Source: Williamsia sp. (GTDB lineage: Bacteria; Bacteroidota; Bacteroidia; Chitinophagales; Chitinophagaceae). From it: a stretch of DNA of 64,000 nucleotides. The DNA is taken from assembly GCA_015069695.1 (NCBI GenBank), contig JADCRZ010000004.1, positions 186,001 to 250,000 on the forward strand, read 5' to 3'. The first letter of the stretch is position 1, and the number at the start of each line of letters is the position of its first letter. The position numbers and the translations under genes were made by a program. This document shows, piece after piece, positions 58,715 to 64,000 of the stretch. The notes below the pieces were generated by a model. The model was not told the DNA's origin. It searched no databases and saw nothing but the letters and a program-made list of their open reading frames with translations.

Positions 58715-59377
58715 TTAAACCTCTTCTTCCTGCTTTCGTTTGTTTCTGCGCTTGTCGCGGTGTTTAAGGATGGGAACTTTGCTTTCGCTTCCCCTCAGGA
58801 GGCGGCCGATATTTTTTTGGTGGGTGAGCATAACCATGAGGGCAACTGCTATGGCAAAAGCCCGGTACAAGGTTTCTTTTTCATTGAAAATAAATAGAAT
58901 AAAAACGGCGAAAGCAATGCTGGCGAGGATGGAGCTTAAAGAAATAAAGCGGGTAAGAAACAAGACTAGTAAAAAAACACCTACACAGCACAAAGCAACC
59001 AGCGGCTGGATGGCGAGTACCATTCCAAACAGGGTAGCCACCCCTTTGCCTCCCCGGAAATCAGCCCAGATGGGGAAAATATGACCTAGTACAGCAGCCA
59101 GCCCCAGGCCAATCATCAAATTTGTCCGGTCCCACTCATCGTGGAGATAATAAGGTATAAGAAGATAAAGACTGGTTGCAATCACTCCTTTGAGGATGTC
59201 AACAACCATTACAAAAGTGCCGATCTTGGCCCCAAGAATCCGGTAGGTGTTGGTAGCGCCTGCATTTCCACTTCCATACTCTCTGATATCTATCCCGTAC
59301 AGTTGCCTGCTCACCCAAACAGAAGTAGGTATTGAACCTATCATGTACGAAAGAATGATAAGTAAAAGTTCTTTCAT
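58715..59377 (-). CDS. plsY: Glycerol-3-phosphate 1-O-acyltransferase PlsY
   Basis: A 220-residue membrane protein with five hydrophobic helices and the PlsY motifs: GSIPTSVWVSR, DIREYGSGNAGATNTYR and GHIFPIWADFRGGKGVAT. It transfers acyl groups from acyl-phosphate to glycerol-3-phosphate, the first step of phospholipid synthesis. The C-terminus is a long Lys/Arg-rich tail. 55 bp downstream of prmA on the same strand. Confidence 0.94.
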   Translation of the reverse strand: MKELLLIILSYMIGSIPTSVWVSRQLYGIDIREYGSGNAGATNTYRILGAKIGTFVMVVDILKGVIATSLYLLIPYYLHDEWDRTNLMIGLGLAAVLGHIFPIWADFRGGKGVATLFGMVLAIQPLVALCCVGVFLLVLFLTRFISLSSILASIAFAVFILFIFNEKETLYRAFAIAVALMVMLTHQKNIGRLLRGSESKVPILKHRDKRRNKRKQEEEV

Positions 59378-59432
59378 ATTATGGAAATTGAGGAGGAGAA
59401 CAAAAATAAATAAAACCCTTTATATTTCTCAA

Positions 59433-60257
59433 CTAATATTGTCGTACAGCCAGTTTCAACGCGATCCATCCCCCTCTTTCCTGCAAGCCGGTCAGCGTAA
59501 AGCCTGCTGCGGCAGCTGCTTCCACCACTTCATTGCAATCACTTGTCAGCAATCCGCTCAACAATACAACACCATCCGCCGCAACATGTGATCTCATGCT
59601 GGACAGATTTTCTAAAATAACATTTCTGTTGATATTAGCAAGTATAATATCATATACTTGTTGCAGACTGATGCAGTCTGCCTGGTGCAAATGGATGTTC
59701 TTTGCCTGGTTGATACAAAAGTTTTCGCGCGCATTCACGATGCTCCACTCGTCCAGGTCTATTGCATCTACGCTGTCAGCACCTCTTTTTTCGGCCAGGA
59801 TGGCCAGCACACCTGTTCCGGTTCCAAAATCAAGAACGGTCTTACCAGCCAGGTCAAGTTCCTGCATGGTCTCTATCATCAGGTAAGTAGTAGCATGATG
59901 ACCTGTACCGAAACTCATCTTGGGTGTGATCACAATTTCATGTTCCACTCCTTCCGCGGGTGGATGAAACTGGGCCCTAATATGACAAAACGTTCCTACC
60001 TGCACGGGATCAAAGTTCGCTTCCCACAAGGCGTTCCAGTTTTGCTGCCGGATAGTACCAACCGTATATTCGGCGGGTACCGCTTTCACAAGGGCTTCCA
60101 GGCTTTCGGGATTGAAATCTGTTTCAGGAATAAAAGCAAGCAGCATTTCTTCGCTCTCCTCAAACCCCTCAAAGCCTTCCTCTGCCAGGGCGGCAATCAG
60201 CAGGTCTCTTTCGCTCCCTGGCTTGAGCTGTATTTTTACTTCTGTATAATTAACCAT
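59433..60257 (-). CDS. prmA: Ribosomal protein L11 methyltransferase
   Basis: A 274-residue SAM-dependent methyltransferase: GTGHHATTYLMIETMQ, motif I VLDFGTGTGVLAILAEKRGA and DIILANINRNVIL (the N-x-x-(N/x) catalytic motif of PrmA). It trimethylates L11 at several residues. The N-terminal recognition domain is present. The protein lies between plsY and pnp on the minus strand, and the terminator at 60260-60289 precedes it. Confidence 0.92.
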   Translation of the reverse strand: MVNYTEVKIQLKPGSERDLLIAALAEEGFEGFEESEEMLLAFIPETDFNPESLEALVKAVPAEYTVGTIRQQNWNALWEANFDPVQVGTFCHIRAQFHPPAEGVEHEIVITPKMSFGTGHHATTYLMIETMQELDLAGKTVLDFGTGTGVLAILAEKRGADSVDAIDLDEWSIVNARENFCINQAKNIHLHQADCISLQQVYDIILANINRNVILENLSSMRSHVAADGVVLLSGLLTSDCNEVVEAAAAAGFTLTGLQERGGWIALKLAVRQY

Positions 60258-60259
60258 AG

Positions 60260-60289
60260 AAAGAAAACCCCGGAAAAGGTTCCGGGGTT
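60260..60289 (-). terminator. Hairpin between pnp and prmA (minus-strand terminator)
   Basis: AACCCCGGAA (60266-60275) pairs with TTCCGGGGTT (60280-60289) over a 4-nt loop. An A-rich stretch at 60260-60267 gives a short T-rich tail on the minus strand. It would terminate pnp transcripts just before the prmA start codon. Confidence 0.65.
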
Positions 60290-60347
60290 ATTGATTGAAA
60301 CATTCGGAATCTGATGAGTCAAGAGCTTGGCGCTCAAGCAGTCAGAT

Positions 60348-62498
60348 TTAATTTTTAGAAGGTTCCGGCTTGGGAAGCAGGACCTTTCTGGAAAGTTTGA
60401 ATTTTCCTGTTTTGGGATCTGTGCCTACCAGTTTTACTTTCACGCTGTCGCCTTCCTTCAAAACACCTTCAAGGGTTTCAAGGCGTTTCCAGCTCACTTC
60501 GGAAATATGAATCAGTCCTTGCTTGCCGGGCAGGAACTCCACAAAAGCTCCATAAGGCATGATAGATCTTACTTTGGCTTCATACACATCTCCGACGGTC
60601 GGTACGGCTACAATGCCTTTTATCCAGGCTGTTGCTTTTTCCACGCCTTCCTTGTTGCTGCCAAAAATACTTACCTCACCGCGTTCATTCTTTTCTTCCA
60701 GGTTGATGGTAGTTCCGGTTTCACGCTGGATTTCCTGGATCACTTTACCACCCGGTCCGATTACGGCACCGATAAATTCCTTGTCGATAAACAGTTTGAC
60801 CATGCGGGGCGCATGCGGCTTCACGTCGTCACGCGCTTCTGCAATGGTATCGTACATCGCATCCAGGATATGGAGTCTGCCTTTTCTGGCTTGTTCCAGG
60901 GCCTGGCGCATAATATCCATGCTCAACCCGTCAACCTTGATGTCCATCTGCACACCACAGATCCCTTCGCGGGTACCGGTGATCTTAAAGTCCATATCAC
61001 CGAGGTGGTCTTCATCGCCCAGGATATCAGTCAGCACGGCAAAATTGCCTTCCTTCGTGATCAGTCCCATGGCAACACCGGCCACGTGTTTGGGAATGCC
61101 TACACCGGCATCCATCAGGGCCAGCGAACCGGCACAAACAGTAGCCATAGAAGACGAACCATTTGATTCCAGTACATCACTTACCACACGAACTGTATAG
61201 GGGAAATCACCACCGGGCATCATTTGCTTGAGTGAACGCATGGCCAGGTTGCCATGACCTACCTCGCGCCGCGCCGGGGCACGCATCATTTTTACTTCCC
61301 CGGTTGAAAAAGGCGGGAAGTTATAATGAAGAATAAATTTCGACATATCGGAAACAGCAGCGCTTTCTACGAGCAGCGAATCCAGCGGGGTGCCCAGCGT
61401 AACTGTGGTCAATGACTGCGTTTCACCTCTTGTAAAGAGCGAAGCACCATGCGGTGAAGGCAGCGCATCCACTTCCATGCTCAGGGGACGGACATCTTCC
61501 AATCCGCGGCCATCGAGGCGGGTGCGCTCATTCAGAATCATATCGCGCACAACATCAAATTGCAGATGGTAGAAATATTTCTTGACCATCTTTTTCAGAT
61601 CATCCGGCAGTACTTCTTCCTGCGGGATGTTTTGTTCGGTTTTGATGTGGTTGATCAATTCCTGTTCAATTTCCTTCAGCATCGAACCGCGCTCGTGCTT
61701 GCTTGCTTTGGCGCGGGCCATAGTGAGGATCCGGTCGGTTGCAAAGGTTTTGACCTTTTCTCTTAACTCCTCGTTCTCAATCGGTTTGGAGTATTCCCGT
61801 TTGGCGGTAACGCCCTTCATGTCACGCAGTTCTTCCTGGGCTTTTACCTGGATGCGGATGGCGTCGTGCGCCACCTGGATGGCCTGGATCAGGTCTTCCT
61901 CGGTACACTCTTTTGATTCACCTTCCACCATCATGATATTCTTGGCAGTTGCGCCAATCATAAAATCCATGTCCGCCTTTTCCAATTGGCTGCGGGTGGG
62001 ATTTACAATCATTTTTCCTTCCACACGTCCAACCCTTACTTCGGAAATAATTTCCTGGATGGGAATATCTGAAACGGCCAGGGCAGCGGAGGCAGCCAAA
62101 CAGGCGAGTGCATCGGGCATCACTTCCATATCACTGGAGATCAGGGTAATCAGCACCTGCACATCACAAAAATAATCTTCGGGGAACAGGGGTCTCAGGG
62201 CGCGGTCAACAAGGCGGGAGGTCAGCACCTCATAGTCGTTGAGCCGGGCTTCCCGCTTGAAAAAAGATCCGGGAATGCGGCCTGCGGATGCAAATTTTTC
62301 CTGGTAATCAACGGAAAGGGGGAAAAAATCCTGTCCTTCACGGGGTTCTTTGTTGGCTACAACGGTAGCAAGAATCATGCAGTTACCCTGGCGAACAGTT
62401 ACAGATCCATCGGCCTGGCGGGCCAGTTTACCTGTTTCAATGGTAATAGGGCGGCCATCACCTATATCAAAGGTCTTACTGATAGGTTGAGAAATCAT
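60348..62498 (-). CDS. pnp: Polyribonucleotide nucleotidyltransferase
   Basis: A 716-residue PNPase with two RNase PH-like domains (first from MISQPISKTFDIGDGRPI; second with FTRGETQSLTTVTLG), then a KH domain (VIGPGGKVIQEIQRETG) and an S1 domain (YEAKVRSIMPYGAFVEFLPG). It degrades RNA phosphorolytically from the 3' end. The ATG at 62498 is chosen; residues upstream are unlike the family. It is downstream of rpsO, a widely conserved order, but separated from it by a terminator hairpin. Confidence 0.96.
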   Translation of the reverse strand: MISQPISKTFDIGDGRPITIETGKLARQADGSVTVRQGNCMILATVVANKEPREGQDFFPLSVDYQEKFASAGRIPGSFFKREARLNDYEVLTSRLVDRALRPLFPEDYFCDVQVLITLISSDMEVMPDALACLAASAALAVSDIPIQEIISEVRVGRVEGKMIVNPTRSQLEKADMDFMIGATAKNIMMVEGESKECTEEDLIQAIQVAHDAIRIQVKAQEELRDMKGVTAKREYSKPIENEELREKVKTFATDRILTMARAKASKHERGSMLKEIEQELINHIKTEQNIPQEEVLPDDLKKMVKKYFYHLQFDVVRDMILNERTRLDGRGLEDVRPLSMEVDALPSPHGASLFTRGETQSLTTVTLGTPLDSLLVESAAVSDMSKFILHYNFPPFSTGEVKMMRAPARREVGHGNLAMRSLKQMMPGGDFPYTVRVVSDVLESNGSSSMATVCAGSLALMDAGVGIPKHVAGVAMGLITKEGNFAVLTDILGDEDHLGDMDFKITGTREGICGVQMDIKVDGLSMDIMRQALEQARKGRLHILDAMYDTIAEARDDVKPHAPRMVKLFIDKEFIGAVIGPGGKVIQEIQRETGTTINLEEKNERGEVSIFGSNKEGVEKATAWIKGIVAVPTVGDVYEAKVRSIMPYGAFVEFLPGKQGLIHISEVSWKRLETLEGVLKEGDSVKVKLVGTDPKTGKFKLSRKVLLPKPEPSKN

Positions 62499-62595
62499 AC
62501 GCTTAATTTTGTATGTATGAATTACAACTGCAAGGAGAGATCGATGCGCAATTGCAGAGCATACACTTATTTTAACAATCGTGTAACAATTGAAC

Positions 62596-62628
62596 AAAAA
62601 AATGATTCCCAACTGCTAAGTTGGGAAT
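62596..62628 (-). terminator. Terminator between rpsO and pnp
   Basis: ATTCCCAACT (62605-62614) pairs with AGTTGGGAAT (62619-62628) over a GCTA loop. Seven A residues (62596-62602) give a T-run on the minus strand. It sits 22 bp after the rpsO stop, so most rpsO transcripts should end here. Confidence 0.78.
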
Positions 62629-62649
62629 GCTCATTTGTTCACTATAAAG

Positions 62650-62922
62650 TTATTTTCTTAATCCAAGCCTTTCAATCAGGCTGCGGTATTGCTGAAGATT
62701 GTGCTTGCTAAGATAGGTGAGCAGGCGTTTTCTTTTACCTACCATCTGCATCAGGCCGCGATGGGTAGAGAAGTCTTTTTTGTTTTCCTGTAAGTGTTTG
62801 GAAATCTGGCTGATTTTCTCGGTCAGCATGGCAATTTGCGCTTCAACAGAACCTGTGTTGGTAGCAGTTTGGCCGAAATCGGAGAAAATAGATGATTTTT
62901 TTTCTGTAGTTAAATACGACAT
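62650..62922 (-). CDS. rpsO: 30S ribosomal protein S15
   Basis: A 90-residue S15: GSVEAQIAMLTEKISQISKHL, DFSTHRGLMQMVGKRKRLL and YLSKHNLQQYRSLIERLGLRK. It binds the central domain of 16S rRNA early in assembly. Autoregulation of rpsO translation occurs in many bacteria, but I see no clear leader structure here. Confidence 0.97.
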   Translation of the reverse strand: MSYLTTEKKSSIFSDFGQTATNTGSVEAQIAMLTEKISQISKHLQENKKDFSTHRGLMQMVGKRKRLLTYLSKHNLQQYRSLIERLGLRK

Positions 62923-63031
62923 CTTAAATTTTTTAAAAAGGCATCCGAATGTTTATTCTGCTTAATTTGCCGCGAAAATAAGCAATATTTTTTAATAAAC
63001 CAGACAGAGCTGGGTTTACAAGGAATGTTCT

Positions 63032-64000
63032 ATGAAAGATTACAGGTTTGCTATTATTGGGTGCGGCAAAATTTCAGGCCGGCATGCCACCCAGATAGCA
63101 AGTGTAGGGAAGCTGGCTGCTGTTTGTGACATCGTACCTTCCAGGACTGAAGAACTCGCCGCCCGATACAATGCTGTTCCGTATTATTCAATCAACGACC
63201 TGCTCCGCCACGAGCCCGGGCTGGATGTAGTGAGCGTGTGCACCCCCAATTACCTACACGCCGAACACTCCATCGCCAGTTTGGAGGCTGGATTTCATGT
63301 GCTTTGTGAAAAGCCGCTTGCCATCAGCATGCACGATGCAGAAAGGATGCAGGCTGCTGCAGTTGCCGCAGACAGAAGACTATTTGTAGTAAAGTCTACC
63401 CGCTTTAACCCACCCGTACAATCTGTCAAAAACTTGATAGCAGCGGGAGGATTGGGAAAAATCTTCAGCTTCCAGCTGGGCTGTTTCTGGAACCGGCCGG
63501 CTGCTTACTATGCAGACAGCTGGCGGGGAAAGCTGGAAACAGATGGCGGCACCTTGTTTACGCAGTTCAGTCATTATATAGATGTATTGTACTGGCTGTT
63601 GGGACCGGTGAAGACATGCTTTCCCCTGCGCAAAAACTTTGCTCATGGAGGCATTGTTGAATTTGAAGATACCGGTGCAGCGGCAATCGAAATGGAATCC
63701 GGCGCTATTGGTACCATCAATTACAGTGTGAACTGCTATAGAAAAAACATGGAAGTTTCGCTGGTGCTGGTTGCGGAAAAGGGTACTGTGAAAATTGGCG
63801 GAGAATATCTTAACAAGCTTGAATACCAGCAGCTTGAAGAAGGATCTATTCCGGCATTGCCTTCCGGCAATGCAGCCAACGATTATGGTTTTTACCGGGG
63901 GTCTATGGGAAACCACAAAGATATATATGAAAACCTGGTAAAAGCGCTCAGCGATGCCCGGCACCCTTTTACGGATGTGGAAACAGGCATGCAAACAATC
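63032..64000 (+). CDS. Gfo/Idh/MocA-family oxidoreductase, partial (cut by window edge)
   Basis: The first 323 codons start MKDYRFAIIGCGKISGRHAT with the NAD-binding GCGKIS motif. VSVCTPNYLHAEHSIASLEAG and HVLCEKPLAI (EKP motif) follow. ETDGGTLFTQFSHYIDVLYWL lies in the middle (given in parts). This set matches sugar dehydrogenases of the WlbA-type, which oxidise UDP-GlcNAc(A)-like substrates at C3, though the substrate is not proven. The gene continues past base 64000. It is divergent from rpsO. Confidence 0.88.
   Translation, partial: MKDYRFAIIGCGKISGRHATQIASVGKLAAVCDIVPSRTEELAARYNAVPYYSINDLLRHEPGLDVVSVCTPNYLHAEHSIASLEAGFHVLCEKPLAISMHDAERMQAAAVAADRRLFVVKSTRFNPPVQSVKNLIAAGGLGKIFSFQLGCFWNRPAAYYADSWRGKLETDGGTLFTQFSHYIDVLYWLLGPVKTCFPLRKNFAHGGIVEFEDTGAAAIEMESGAIGTINYSVNCYRKNMEVSLVLVAEKGTVKIGGEYLNKLEYQQLEEGSIPALPSGNAANDYGFYRGSMGNHKDIYENLVKALSDARHPFTDVETGMQTI

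Noticed and set aside
59658-60314. Plus-strand open frame over prmA
   Set aside because: It is the antisense of prmA; composition and lack of motifs show it is a shadow frame.

Overview
The window looks like a chromosomal segment of a Bacteroidota bacterium, most likely a member of the Chitinophagaceae or a close relative. The reasons are inferential: the protein repertoire (MoxR/DUF58/DUF4350/DUF4129/SpoIIM-like cluster, GTG-started DnaG, TopA ending in glycine-rich C-terminal repeats), several start sites preceded by the Bacteroidota -7 promoter element TAnnTTTG, and a general absence of Shine-Dalgarno sequences. Almost all of it is dense coding sequence. I see no rRNA, tRNA, CRISPR array, insertion sequence or prophage.

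Layout. 1-6.5 kb: miaA (cut by the window edge), a pRiA4b ORF-3-like protein, a CCA-adding-type nucleotidyltransferase, a heptosyltransferase-like enzyme, a YrdC/Sua5 protein, sucC, a cupin and an outer-membrane beta-barrel candidate. 6.5-7.3 kb: an exported S1/P1 nuclease, divergent from the next block. 7.5-18.8 kb: a tightly packed nine-gene operon that is the most unusual part of the window. It encodes a vWA-like lipoprotein with a variant metal site, a three-helix membrane protein, a tubulin/FtsZ-like protein, a 1174-residue protein with a C-terminal actin/Hsp70-like ATPase, a signal-anchored membrane protein, a MotA/ExbB/ZorA-like channel with a long helical tail, a MotB/ZorB/OmpA-like stator protein, a retropepsin-like lipoprotein and a membrane-anchored endonuclease/exonuclease/phosphatase (EEP) protein. 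I read this as a trans-envelope, probably ion-driven machine coupled to two cytoskeleton-type NTPases and possible effector enzymes. It resembles Zorya in its motor pair only.

18.8-28.8 kb: a phosphodiesterase/flippase-like pair, an Fe-S membrane oxidoreductase with an SGNH hydrolase, and a minus-strand operon for 5-oxoproline hydrolysis (pxpB-pxpC-pxpA) with an NRAMP transporter and a secreted BNR-repeat protein. 28.9-39 kb: topA, a transglutaminase-like protein, DUF952, dps, ogt, cdd, lepB, rsmI, purS, pssA and an exported msrB-msrA pair. 39-46.7 kb: a sugar-oxidation-type group (SDR, gluconate dehydrogenase subunit 3-like, GMC oxidoreductase, GH1-like hydrolase) and methionine synthesis genes metX and metZ around an OsmC protein. 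46.9-57.7 kb: a CBS protein, DoxX, the conserved MoxR/DUF58 membrane-stress cluster, an RDD protein and dnaG. 57.8-64 kb: an M48 protease lipoprotein, plsY, prmA, pnp, rpsO and the start of a Gfo/Idh/MocA oxidoreductase.

A second unusual element is a family of five intergenic inverted repeats of about 80-150 bp (starting near 2283, 6428, 21369, 31283 and 46714). Each full copy has long arms starting TCTGAACC..TGATTTACAGGAT. The inner parts of the arms differ between copies but match within a copy, which suggests a conserved hairpin. In four of five copies a neighbouring gene's stop codon lies inside the repeat end.
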